A stretch of 64,000 nucleotides of DNA. Source: Chrysogorgia sp. JL179-B06. Its lineage: Eukaryota > Cnidaria > Anthozoa > Scleralcyonacea > Chrysogorgiidae. Below the pieces are notes generated by a model that saw nothing but the letters and a program-made list of their open reading frames with translations, did no database searches and was not told the DNA's origin. Each line of letters starts with the position of its first letter. Position 1 is the stretch's first letter. A program made the position numbers and the translations under genes. Positions 35,201 to 45,075 of the stretch are shown here, in pieces. The stretch covers positions 97,501 to 161,500 of the forward strand of contig JAYKKM010000179.1 in the NCBI GenBank assembly GCA_035772405.1, written 5' to 3'.

Positions 35201-38200
35201 AAAGAGTAGAATCATTAAGTGTTAAACAGAGCAAGATACTAAAGTGGTCGCATTGCCAACTAATTTTGCCAACAATTTGATGATGACATAAATGTTTATG
35301 ATTTAGTATACAGGTAACCCAGTCTGGTTGTTCAAAGTTCAATTGTGCTAACCCTGGGTTAAACGTAAACCCACTGTTTTGGGTTACGTATTCTACTTCA
35401 TAAACAAGCTGTTGAGATACTATTTGAAGAGTTGATCATTCAGGGTTAGGCTAACCAGTCTTTCAACAACTGAACCAGTCTTTCAACAACTGACCCCCCC
35501 CCCCCCACCCCACCTCCCGCAAATGTTAGTGGAATAATATAAATTCAAAGCCTTACTGTGCTGCAGTTCAGTTGCACTGTTGCTATAAAGGTTTGGCAAA
35601 GGGGTATTCTGACAACACATGGATCCACTTATCAGTAGAGACAGGGTCACCTGAAAACACTTGGCATAAAGTGATAAATAGCATCAACTATTGATTCTAA
35701 CCTGAAAAACTTCCAAGTCTTCATTAGCTTCTGCTGACAGAGCATTGCGGATCCTAACAATTTGTCCGCCTTTGATATTGCAAGATTTGAGAAGGTCATC
35801 TGAGGTATTGTTGAGAATTTCAACAGTGTCAAACTAAAATACAAAAGAGGAAATGGTTATTCGTCCAACACCAGATCAGTGGTTTTGTACTTTAAACTAT
35901 AAAATGATTCATTTGCAAATGTTTCCAGCGATGCAGTGGTGGTGTAGTGGTTACGTCATGCATGTCAAGACGTTTTTTCATAAAAAAGTTTTTTATCTCA
36001 CTGGTTTTCACGCCCTAGGGTTACGGTTAGGATGGGGGTTAGGTTTGGGGTAAATTTTAGGGGTGGGTGGTTTAATCTATAAAAACTTGAGAACAAGCAA
36101 GTTAGTGAAATGTTGGATCAACAGCCGTAGAACTTAAAGATCCAGTGTCGGACGGATTAACCACAGCTTACAAAATATGCTATATATCAGGTCACTACAA
36201 AACATAAACAGCAGCAAGCAAAAACATGTTTGCTTTGTCTGATACAGGTTTTATATAATAGACGGCCGGCCATGGTTTAAAAATATTATGGCATTTTTTG
36301 TTACAAGCAGGCAACCATGCCAGATTCTATTGGATAGTGTTTCTTTTAAAGGTATGGGGGGTTTCCATCGCTAATTCGGGATTTGAATATTAAAAAATTG
36401 GTGTTTTTCGAAAGCGCATCACGGCTTGGAAGCACCTTGTTTTAACAAATGGCATTCCATGGAGTATTGTGATATACGTCAGTGCTTGATTTTGATTGGC
36501 TAATTTCAGACTGTTATCCAATCAACGCGCGTGAAACTTCGGATACGCTAATTCGCATAACTCACAATGTCAAGTAAACAAGGAACATGGCGCATATATA
36601 TACCTAAACAGAACACTTCGTCTTCGAAGGAAAGCAACAACAGGGTAAGTTTGTAAAGATTAATTAGTTTTTAAAACTGGTAGCTTTGGTAAAGTCCTTT
36701 ATGCTAAAGTACTGAAGTTAGTTTTGGTAATCTGCATGCAGCGAATACAACCATGCATTCGACCCGAGCTTTTAATTCGTCCTGGGGTAGAGGACATCCT
36801 CAGATGCGAACTGAATTTTTTGTTTGTTATCGGTTTACATTACCATCTTGGTAAATGTGTACATCTTACTTATGTAGTTTTATTACCTTCTATTTTGTTT
36901 GATTACATTTGTTTTCCATATTTGCAAGTTCATGTGTGGTATATTTAAAAGTGCTGTTCAGGTATCGTTCAAAATCAGAGATTGACCCGAATTGACGTAT
37001 AGTTTGATACTTGTGAATCTCTATTTATTCCCTAATCATACGAGATAAGTACTGTAGTTGTTTTTGGTGCAGATGAGATAAGCTTGTTTCCGAATAATTC
37101 TGTGATTGATAATTGATATTTGTTTAGGTTTGTTTGGCAATTAACAGAACATTTTTCAGTGTGACTATTTGAGCAATAACTAAATGTTCTTTGAGACAGA
37201 CAGTAAGATATCTTAGGCCATTTTCTCCAATGTTTATTAAAACTAAACCGCATTCTCAAGGAATATGGTAAATTCCAGACTTTTTGTCAAAGCTTTATCT
37301 TTGTGGGTAAACAGTTATGAGAAAGATCAGAAGGTCTGGGTGCAGGATAGGGTTAAAGTGAAAATGTCCTTGGATGCATATCTGTTGTATTTCAAATCAT
37401 TTCTGATGCGAGAAAGTTCTCCCTTGAAGTGGTCTTGGTCGCAGATGTATTGTGTACATTGAACAATTGGTAACAAATGGATGATTTGGTTAGGTTTCTT
37501 GTAAGCTGTATATACATATACAATACACAATGTCAGACTAGAAAAGCAACTCTCCATGATAAAGCTATTGAGATGGTCTAGTAGTACATATAGTACCGAT
37601 GTTGAAAATCTCTTTCTAATATAGAATGTAGGTACTGCTGCATAAAGCTTGGTTTAAATGGTGAAAATTATATTGCTTTGCCTTAGACTCACAGAATATA
37701 TGCTCTGGAAACAAGCCTCACTTATCTGCACTGAAAATCTCTCTTGCAGGATAAGGAAATTCATAAGCGTGCATTCCTCAAGAAGGCAAATCTCTATAGA
37801 TGATACCTGGATTGGACCTCTAGTCTATTAAGTAATAAACAATTATTTCATAAGTCGTGCATCTTATTTCTGATCATTTATAGACCTAGAGTGTGGGGAA
37901 TTCAAGAAAATATTATCCTGAGGGTGAGGGAAAAGCCTGAGCAATATATCATCCTGAGGGGTAATATTTTGTCGAATATAAATTATATAATACGGAAACA
38001 ATCTTGAATAGTTTTCTAATAACCGAAGAATTTCCTTGTCATCTGATTCTCCAGGTGAAACAATGGGTGAAATGTCTTCTTGTTCCTCCATTGTTAACAA
38101 TCTCATTTTGGTTTTTGCACCTGAGCCCTGAGGGTATTTGAGCTAGTATGGTATTCAAGCTTGAATACCAAAGAGTTGTACCACAGGGTGGGGATAATTA

Positions 38201-41200
38201 TGTGATATATTGACCGGTCACGTGGTACAAATTTAACTCCCTAGCTAGTGTCTACTAGATAATTTACAGTTGAGGTATAATTATTATTATATTGATCATA
38301 TGTAAGTTCAAAATTTTGTAAATTTAAATCAATTGTGAATATACGTCCACAAGTGTAATAATGTAGACAAATTAAAAAATTCAAGGATGTGCTGAGCAAC
38401 ACAAGACAAAAGCTCAGCTTTTAATGAAATATATGCATGGTTGTATCCATAAATTACCAATACAGTACTAAACGATCAATCATCAAAACCATTATGATAT
38501 TAAACCAACAACACTGCTTCACCATTTATTAATCTCAATTTGTTAGTGTTAGTTTATGGGATTTTTACAATTATTGGCATTACAACTACGAAGAGGTGTG
38601 CATCGCTGGAGTTTTTGTAGCATTTATATGTGGCAAAACAGACAAGCGTCTAACGAAACCTCTTTCTTTTTCTTTTTTAGAATTGAAACAGGAACTATAG
38701 CCTGATTTCGCGGACACGATTTGCATTCAACGATGGCTTGTTAATTTTTTATTCGCGCGTAAAGCGCGCGTACTTTGCTTAACCTGCGTACCCATTGGCT
38801 GGTATTTACAGCCTCGCCAATCATAATCAAGGACCCCCTATGAAGCAAGTTGCCAGGGGAAAAACCGGCTAGGATATTTCCGTCGGACTCGAAGCGTGTA
38901 AAGCAGCTGAAGAAACCTCAAAATGTTAACATTAAAACCCCAAAATTCTGATGGCAATCGGCCCAGTCGTCTTTGTCGAAGCCTAAGCTACATTTCTGTG
39001 GTGGTTGCCTGCTTGTAACAGAAAATGCCATCAAAGTGTTTTTGAGGCACTTTTGTCGAGGTTGGCCGGCCGTCTATGACAAAGTACTGTAGGGGTGCTT
39101 TTATTTATAAAACTAGAAATACGTTATACGCAACACCCCTCGCCCACTACTGTTTCAAACTTTTATAGCGTAGTTGCTAATTTACTACTGTAATACAGTA
39201 CTGTAGTTATGCGCTTTGTCCTAGTGACGTCATCAGCGTTCAATAATTTTTGTTTTGGACACCTCTGTTCAATAATTCACAGTATTCGACGGAATTGGGG
39301 AACAGTGTTGAGATGAACTGGTACTTTGTGTTAGGTATGCAAAATGGTTGCAACATTTCATTGGTCTGCAGATTACACCAGTCACAAGTGATTGATGTGG
39401 CGACGCGGCCAGGCCCCTTGCAAGGTCCCAGGCTATTTTGCCCCACCTTCTCACCGACCTTGTGATTCATGAAATAATCAACCATAAAAAGACACCAAAG
39501 ACTGTTTAAAGAATGAAGGACGAAAGTGCATTCTCTTTATCATTCAAATGTCTAGGGTGCATATAGTGCAAATTTGGTTTTAATACAGTATTAGGGATTC
39601 TATCCTGTCTGGACATGAAACTGATCGGTTAATAGAAACCCTAGGATTGGTACCATATGTTAGTTAAGAAATGTCCTGAAGGCATTTTACCACCATTTCT
39701 AAAGAACTATTTTAATCTCAATGAATTTGTTCATTGCATACTGTACATGTAAGATCATTATCTAATATCTATTGCCTTAATTGACAGTACTACATTTGTA
39801 GGATTTATACAACTTTCAAGTTATAATTAGTTTTTGTAACATATTGTACGTATATATGAATACAGTATGTGTAATAAATTTATATTTGTAATAAATAATA
39901 ATTGTAATTTGTTAGGAAACAGGACCCCGTCAATACCATGTGTTAGCATTCAACAGGCTATCCTGTATTTTTATTAGTATTATTAATAATGCCTAAACTT
40001 TTCCCAATCCCAGAATGTATATAGTACAACTCTCTCGGTTAAGTATTTCAACATTTGTCTAAAGATTTCTGAACAATCACAATGCAGACTTTACAAGTTA
40101 CAACTAACAAACAATAACATGACATGGTTGTTTTATTGAAGATAAAATATTGTTCAACGTACTGTATACATTGTAGGCAGAAATACAGATCTTTTATAGG
40201 TTGGTGTACTGCCAAAATAGTGTGTAACAGGTCTCAGACAATCAACGTTTCGAGCGAAAGCCCTTCGTCACTAATAAGTCAAGAGTCTTTTATAATTCAA
40301 CGAAATGCTAATCCTAATACAACTACCTAACCAAATTACTGTAACCAAAAAACTATGCTGAAAAGGCATATTAATGTATTAAAAATAATGTTTATTGAAC
40401 TCGACCGGAAATCGCGGGTTGTCACTATATTATATCAGTAATGCTTGGATGTGTAAATATATATACACTGCTGTAATATCAACCGAATGTATTATCATGT
40501 TGAATTTGTAACCAGCTTCACTCTCCATCTGAGTCTCGGTAGCTCAATGGTTAGAAGCAATCAAGTTACAGGTTCGATTCCTGTTCAGGACTCAGAATCA
40601 TTTTATGAGGATATGAGCTTGACAATCCATGTATCATCTTTCTACTCCAATCTCTCCCTTATTCACTATACAGCAGTGTATATATTAACACTGACCAGTA
40701 TACAGTAATGCTTGTTTATATACTATAAATTGTATAGGCCAGGCCCAGGTCGTATAAACACTGAAACACAGCTATAGTCTACTATATAGGCTCATTATCA
40801 AGCACAGAATAAACATACTGTATATTTCAAAATATGAACAAACACTTACTGCTAACACTGGATCACTGGATATCGTCTTCGAGTCGCTTTGACTTGTTTC
40901 TGTCGCAATCCTTCTTGCTGAGTTGGTTTTGTTACATAAGTATTGAGGTTTTGTTTTTAATAACGACTGTCCCCTCTCGTTCTCTTCTGCTCGTGCAGCT
41001 TCTGCCTGCCATTCGTTATTTAAATTACTCATTTCACGTACATTTCACGTTTTTTCGAGTAAAACAACACAAAATTATGTTCTCGCTCACGACCAGATAA
41101 ATATCCTTTTAGATCCATAAATATCCTTGTTTACTACTTTCTTCCCCGTGAGCACGTCATCGTAAGTCGGTCCGTTGATGGATACCTATATTTATATATA

Positions 41201-43846
41201 CGCCGCACAAACATTTCACAGAACTAACTTCCCATATACGACCGGACATTGTACACGACCGGACATTCTACCACCCCGTCAAGATTATCACCCTCGCCCC
41301 AGCGCCTTCGGCGCTGGACGGCGCTTCGCGCCGTCCGGGCGAGGGGATGAAGTGCAGTTTATCAATTAGGGGTAAATGTTCAGTTAATACAACTACTAGA
41401 AATACGTTATACGCAACACCCCTCGCCCACTACTGTTTGAAACTTTTATAGCGTAGTTGCTAATTTACTACTGTAATACAGTACTGTAGTTATGCGCTTT
41501 GTCCTAGTGACGTCATCAGCGTTCAATAATTTTTGTTTTGGACACCTCTGTTCAATAATTCACAGTATTCGACGGAATTGGGGAACAGTGTTGAGATGAA
41601 CTGGTACTTTGTGTTAGGTATGCAAAATGGTTGCAACATTTCATTGGTCTGCAGATTACACCAGTCACAAGTGATTGATGTGGCGACGCGGCCAGGCCCC
41701 TTGCAAGGTCCAGGCTATTTTGCCCCACCTTCTCACCGACCTTGTGATTCATGAAATAATCAACCATAAAAAGACACCAAAGACTGTTAAAGAATGAAGG
41801 ACGAAAGTGCATTCTCTTTATCATTCAAATGTCTAGGGTGCATATAGTGCAAATTTGGTTTTAATACAGTATTAGGGATTCTATCCCGTCTGGACATGAG
41901 ACTGATCGGTTAATAGAAACCCTAGGATTGGTACCATATGTTAGTTAAGAAATGTCCTGAAGGCATTTTACCACCATTTCTAAAGAACTATTTTAATCTC
42001 AATGAATTTGTTCATTGCATACTGTACATGTAAGATCATTATCTAATATCTATTGCCTTAATTGACAGTACTACATTTGTAGGATTTATACAACTTTCAA
42101 GTTATAATTAGTTTTTGTAACATATTGTAGACATACATATGAATACAGTATGTGTAATAAATTTATATTTGTAATAAATAATAATTGTAATTTGTTAGGA
42201 AAACAGGACCCCGTCAATACCATGTGTTAGCATTCAACAGGCTATCCTGTATTTTTATTAGTATTATTAATAATGCCTAAACTTTTCCCAATCCCAGAAT
42301 GTATATAGTACAACTCTCTCGGTTAAGTATTTCAACATTTGTCTAAAGATTTCTGAACAATCACAATGCAGACTATACAAGTTACAACTAACAAACAATA
42401 ACATGACATGGTTGTTTTATTGAAGATAAAATATTGTTCAACGTACTGTATACATTGTAGGCAGAAATACAGATCTTTTATAGGTTGGTGCACTGCCAAA
42501 ATAGTGTGTAACAGACTAACAGGTCTCAGACATTCAACGTTTCGAGCGAAAGCCCTTCGTCACTCAAGTCAAGAGTCTTTTATAGTTCAACGAAATGCTA
42601 ATCCTAATACAACTACCCAACCAAATTACCAACCCTAACCAAAAAACTATGCTGAAAAGGCATATTAATGTATTAAAAATAATGTTTATTGAACTCGACC
42701 GGAAATCGCGGGTTGTCACTATATTATATCAGTAATGCTTGGATGTGTAAATATATATACACTGCTGTAATATCAACCGAATGTATTATCATGTTGAATT
42801 TGTAACCAGCTTCACTCTCCATCTGAGTCTCGGTAGCTCAATGGTTAGAAGCAATCAAGTTACAGGTTCGATTCCTGTCCAGGACAGAATCATTTTATGA
42901 GGATATGAGCTTGACAATCCATGTATCATCTTTCTACTCCAATCTCTCCCTTATTCACTATACAGCAGTGTATATATTAACACTGACCAGTATACAGTAA
43001 TGCTTGTTTATATACTATAAATTGTAGGCCAGGCCCAGGTCGTATAAACACTGAAACACAGCTATAGTCTACTATATAGGCTCATTATCAAGCACAGAAT
43101 AAACATACTGTATATTTCAAAATATGAACAAACACTTACTGCTAACACTGGATCACTGGATATCGTCTTCGAGTCGCTTTGACTTGTTTCTGTCGCAATC
43201 CTTCTTGCTGTGTTGGTTTTGTTACATAAGTATTGAGGTTTTGTTTTTAATAACGACTGTCCCCTCTCGTTCTCTTCTGCTCGTGCAGCTTCTGCCTGCC
43301 ATTCGTTATTTAAATTACTCATTTCACGTACATTTCACATTTTTTCGAGTAAAACAACACAAAATTATGTTCTCGCTCACGACCAGATAAATATCCTTTT
43401 AGATCCATAAATATCCTTGTTTACTACTTTCTTCCCCGTGAGCACGTCATCGTAAGTCGGTCTGTTGATACATTTCACAGAACTAACTTCCCATATACGA
43501 CCGGACATTGTACACGACCGGACATTCTACCACCCCGTCAAGATTATCACCCTCGCCCCAGCGCCTTCGGCGCTGGACGGCGCTTCGCGCCGTCCGGGCG
43601 AGGGGATTATGCGTCAAAAGATAAAGTTTCATTAAGCAGTGTTGTATTTATAAATGCTCGAACCTGGCCTCGGTCGTTTTAATAATTCAAAATGGCCACA
43701 ATCTGTGATTATATAAATTATTGCTATGATACAACCACTATAACGATTTTAATAGCGTTTATACATACCTCCTCATCCTCAATAATTGAAATTACACTTT
43801 CTTTCACCCCCGCTTGCTGAAGCGATGTCAATAAAGCACGATCCAT
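29236..43846 (-). CDS. SAM-domain partner protein of element B (SAMD3-like), exon 5 split by a TTAA element
   Basis: Nine exons, minus strand: 43846-43769, 35833-35702, 35650-35557, 35047-34791, 34569-33801 (interrupted), 32945-32589, 30341-30161, 29979-29894, 29562-29236. Splice phases all agree and, without the insertion, total 567 residues. Residues 1-70 look like a SAM domain (MDRALLTSLQQAGV ... GGQIVRIRNALS). A Pro/Ser/Thr linker follows (TPPCTPHKPSTSSSS), then NWVKDYKLPQS, IIQTYPFLADSIGAGT, GSWCKAITNRFKNLRRK, EEYPALQ, and a C-terminal domain with DPLFIAVEGQIFLELSSV and YAFLEAIMLS. Proteins of this type, annotated 'sterile alpha motif domain-containing protein 3-like', accompany EnSpm transposases in animals; their exact role in transposition is not known to me. 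A 573-bp insertion at TTAA (33901-34481) breaks exon 5. Intron 1 is 7.9 kb and holds element E and both Helitrons. Confidence 0.78.
29733..29846. repeat. TTAACCCATTAAC palindromic MITE, copy in SAMD3-like intron 8
   Basis: ~114 bases with ends TTAACCCATTAACAGGCA and TGCCAGTTAATGGGCTAA and core TACCACTAACAAG...ACACTAAAGTAGGGC. Other copies: 33085-33633, 46431-46547, 47366-47477, 49679-49847. Confidence 0.75.
31085..31215 (-). mobile_element. tRNA-derived SINE, minus orientation
   Basis: The minus strand reads GTAGCTCAATGTTTAGAGCG (A-box-like), then GATTCCCGTCTGGGGCTCAG, and ends in GCTTGAGTAGCAAACAATTT. The B box is weakened (AGTTGATTCCC). A partial plus copy follows at ~31315-31430. Confidence 0.65.
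31521..31680 (+). mobile_element. tRNA-derived SINE
   Basis: A box TAGCTCAATGT (31531-31541) and B box GGTTCGATTCC (31595-31605) mark an internal polymerase III promoter. The tRNA-unrelated tail GCTTGAGTAGCAAACAATTT follows. The spacing is longer than in a tRNA and there is no acceptor pairing, so this is not a functional tRNA gene. Confidence 0.75.
31991..32200. repeat. 21-bp minisatellite (CCGAAGAGGTTGAATTGTCCT)
   Basis: Ten units, some with GTTTAGTCCTT, in intron 6 of the SAMD3-like gene. Open frames on both strands here are products of the 21-bp period. The sequence is unrelated to the array at 24530. Confidence 0.93.
33085..33633. repeat. TTAACCCATT MITE split by a LINE
   Basis: The left part is 33085-33184; the right part 33624-33633 completes the end TAATGGGTT. 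The LINE fragment sits between two copies of the duplicated MITE sequence. Confidence 0.7.
33185..33605 (-). mobile_element. LINE 3' fragment with 18-bp target duplication
   Basis: GGCCCATTTCCAGCTACT occurs at 33167-33184 and 33606-33623, directly flanking the insert. The minus-strand frame (33210-33605) carries ERTEMRMVRWMCGVSLRDRV, RSRLRWLGHVLRKDD and GARGRGRPRMTWSQVVERDM, the C-terminal pattern of RTE/jockey-type reverse transcriptases. The 3' end has a TTG-rich tail (plus strand ACAACAAACAACAAC). It is severely 5'-truncated, as target-primed reverse transcription commonly leaves. It lies in intron 5 of the SAMD3-like gene. Confidence 0.85.
33905..34477. mobile_element. 573-bp TTAA element disrupting SAMD3-like exon 5
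   Basis: TTAA is duplicated at 33901-33904 and 34478-34481. Inverted ends are AGTGCCACTACGAT(C/G)AAA. Removing the insert and one TTAA gives a 192-base exon, a whole number of codons with no stop. TTAA duplication with AGTG ends suggests a Kolobok- or piggyBac-group MITE. It contains two TGACGTCA sites facing each other. Confidence 0.88.
36261..39074. mobile_element. Element E: 2.8-kb inverted-end element in SAMD3-like intron 1
   Basis: Ends GACGGCCGGCCA and its inverse, each flanked by TA. A second inverted block, GTTACAAGCAGGCAACCA, lies ~40-60 bases inside each end. No transposase recognised; one candidate exon pair (36567-37803) is listed separately. Confidence 0.6.
36567..37803 (+). CDS. 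Candidate two-exon small gene in element E
   Basis: Exon 36567-36644 (MSSKQGTWRIYIPKQNTSSS, ending AGG^GTAAGT) may join 37750-37803 (ctcttgcag^GATAAGG, then DKEIHKRAFLKKANLYR and stop). Phases agree, but the 43-residue product is too short to recognise and internal exons could be missing. Confidence 0.2.
40521..40625 (+). mobile_element. tRNA-derived SINE inside Helitron copy 1
   Basis: A box TAGCTCAATGG and B box GGTTCGATTCC occur with 20 bases between, then a GAGGATATGAGCTTGACAAT tail. Copy 2 has the same insert (boxes at 42834 and 42865), so it entered before the two Helitrons separated. The anticodon arm does not fold as a normal tRNA. Confidence 0.7.
40850..41032 (-). CDS. Putative first exon carried by Helitron copy 1
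   Basis: ATG at 41032 opens 61 codons (MSNLNNEWQAEAARAEENER ... ISSDPVLA) ending at GCA^GTAAGT. It is acidic and hydrophilic at the start and reads in the Helitron's own sense. The same exon is kept in copy 2 (43322-43140) with one Ser/Thr change. No family recognised; a captured host exon is plausible because Helitrons often carry gene pieces. Confidence 0.4.
41291..41347 (-). other. T-shaped double hairpin at the Helitron 5' end (copy 1)
   Basis: CCCTCGCCC (41291-41299) pairs with GGGCGAGGG (41337-41345). Between them are two perfect hairpins with three-base TTC/GAA loops: CAGCGCC-TTC-GGCGCTG (41300-41316) and GACGGCGC-TTC-GCGCCGTC (41317-41335). Only one base is unpaired at the junction. 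Confidence 0.88.
43140..43322 (-). CDS. Putative first exon carried by Helitron copy 2
   Basis: Identical in structure to 40850-41032, with ATG at 43322 and the donor GTAAGT after GCA. Conservation of frame and donor in both copies is weak evidence of constraint because the copies are young. Confidence 0.4.
43550..43606 (-). other. T-shaped double hairpin at the Helitron 5' end (copy 2)
   Basis: Same sequence as in copy 1: CCCTCGCCC stem with the CAGCGCC and GACGGCGC hairpins. Confidence 0.88.
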
Positions 43847-44273
43847 TTTCTAGAACAAAGAGAAATCACAATCCATGTTGTGGCTAGTCTATCTGCGATA
43901 TATTTTATAGCACGTGTGAACATATATTTTCAAAGTCAAACAACACTTACCTAGATATTTAAGCACAATAACGATAACTTCAAACAATAGATGGTTATTT
44001 TCTAGTCCTTCTGGGAATACTCCGCTGATGTTTATGAATTAAATCTGTATCTAAAAATTTGAAATACCTTCGGAATAAAATGACAACCAAGCAGTTCGAA
44101 GCACGCAAAGCAAAGGGCTTTCAAACGACGCGGTCAGGATGCTCACGTGCTATATCTTTGCCATATATGGAGCACCGAGCTATATATGGAAATTCCCGGA
44201 GCACCGAGGCCTGATCTGCTGCATGGGTATCAGCCTGCAATTGCCTGCGAGTGGAACATGGTGGACAAATAGT
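43847..44273. promoter_or_regulatory. Divergent promoter region of element B
   Basis: 427 bases separate the ATGs of the SAMD3-like gene (43846, minus) and the transposase (44274, plus). AT-rich with TATATGGAGCACCGAG repeated near 44165-44210. No clear TATA/initiator pair could be fixed. Confidence 0.45.
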
Positions 44274-45032
44274 ATGGAATGTTATCGCTGTAGTATTTGT
44301 CTAGAATTTGTTGCGGATTCTATCCAATTACTCATAAGACATATTGGCCGTATTCATAGCAATGAGCCAAACCTCCATGTCGTTTGTGGAATTGATAGCT
44401 GTGCTAAAACGTACAAGAATTTCTTCTCATTCCGAAATCATTTGATTCGAAAGCACAACATTGTCACAATCGACAATGAAAGAGCCAACCCTCCAAACCA
44501 CAATCAAGATGATGATATTGACGAGTTTAACGGTGGAAATAATGAACAAGGTCGCGTGGAAAACGAATTTAACCTTGAAAGAGAGGAAATGAACTTATCA
44601 AGAACCAATGCTTTGTGCCTCTTGAAATTTAAAGAGAAAGCGTGTGTCCCGCAAACTGTTGTTAATTCCTTTGTCGATAATGCTACCCAAATAGCTCAAA
44701 CCAGTGTAGATCTTTTAAGATCGGGAGTTACCAACTGCCTGCAGAAAGCAGGAATTAATATCGATACTATTCCTGGATTAAATGATCTGTTTGGGCAAGA
44801 CAACCCAATTGCAAATCCATTCAGAGGTATTGACAAGGAGCCCCTCCAGTACAAGTACTACAAGGATGAATTCAATCTTGTTGTAAGTAATATATGATAT
44901 ATCGAACGCTACAGTTATTTGTCTGGCACAGAACCCAATGTGTCACTGCTTTATAATCAAACAAATTGTTGGTGAAAAAATGCTCCTCAAGTGTGTATAC
45001 AGTTACCTCGATGGCAGACACCAAGGGAGGCA

Positions 45033-45075
<43 letters not shown>

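Larger units (their letters stand above)
39113..41347 (-). mobile_element. Helitron copy 1
   Basis: Minus orientation: 5'-TCCCC at 41347 after A, CTAG-3' at 39113-39116 before T. It is very similar along its length to copy 2 and shares ends and part of its body with copy 3. It carries a putative passenger exon (41032-40850), a tRNA-like SINE (box A 40540-40550, box B 40571-40581) and an uninterpreted open segment at 39240-39485. Confidence 0.85.
41396..43606 (-). mobile_element. Helitron copy 2
   Basis: Same ends as copy 1 (CTAG at 41396-41399, TCCCC ending at 43606), again between A and T. It starts only 48 bases after copy 1. It lacks ~30 bases near 43466 relative to copy 1 (TATATTTATATATACGCCGC region). 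Confidence 0.85.

Noticed and set aside
37864..38106. Minus-strand frame MRLLTMEEQEDISPIVSPGE as an early SAMD3-like exon
   Set aside because: No donor follows the plausible coding part, and exon 1 (43846-43769) joins exon 2 in frame without it.
39240..39485. Gene in Helitron copy 1 (WCNLQTNEMLQPFC region)
   Set aside because: Open on both strands, altered by a one-base indel in copy 2, no motif.
40540..40581. tRNA gene
   Set aside because: A and B boxes are present but no acceptor stem or anticodon arm folds; copies share SINE tails.
39113..43606. Simple tandem segmental duplication
   Set aside because: Each copy has its own Helitron ends between A and T with unique spacer, and a third copy elsewhere shares the same ends.
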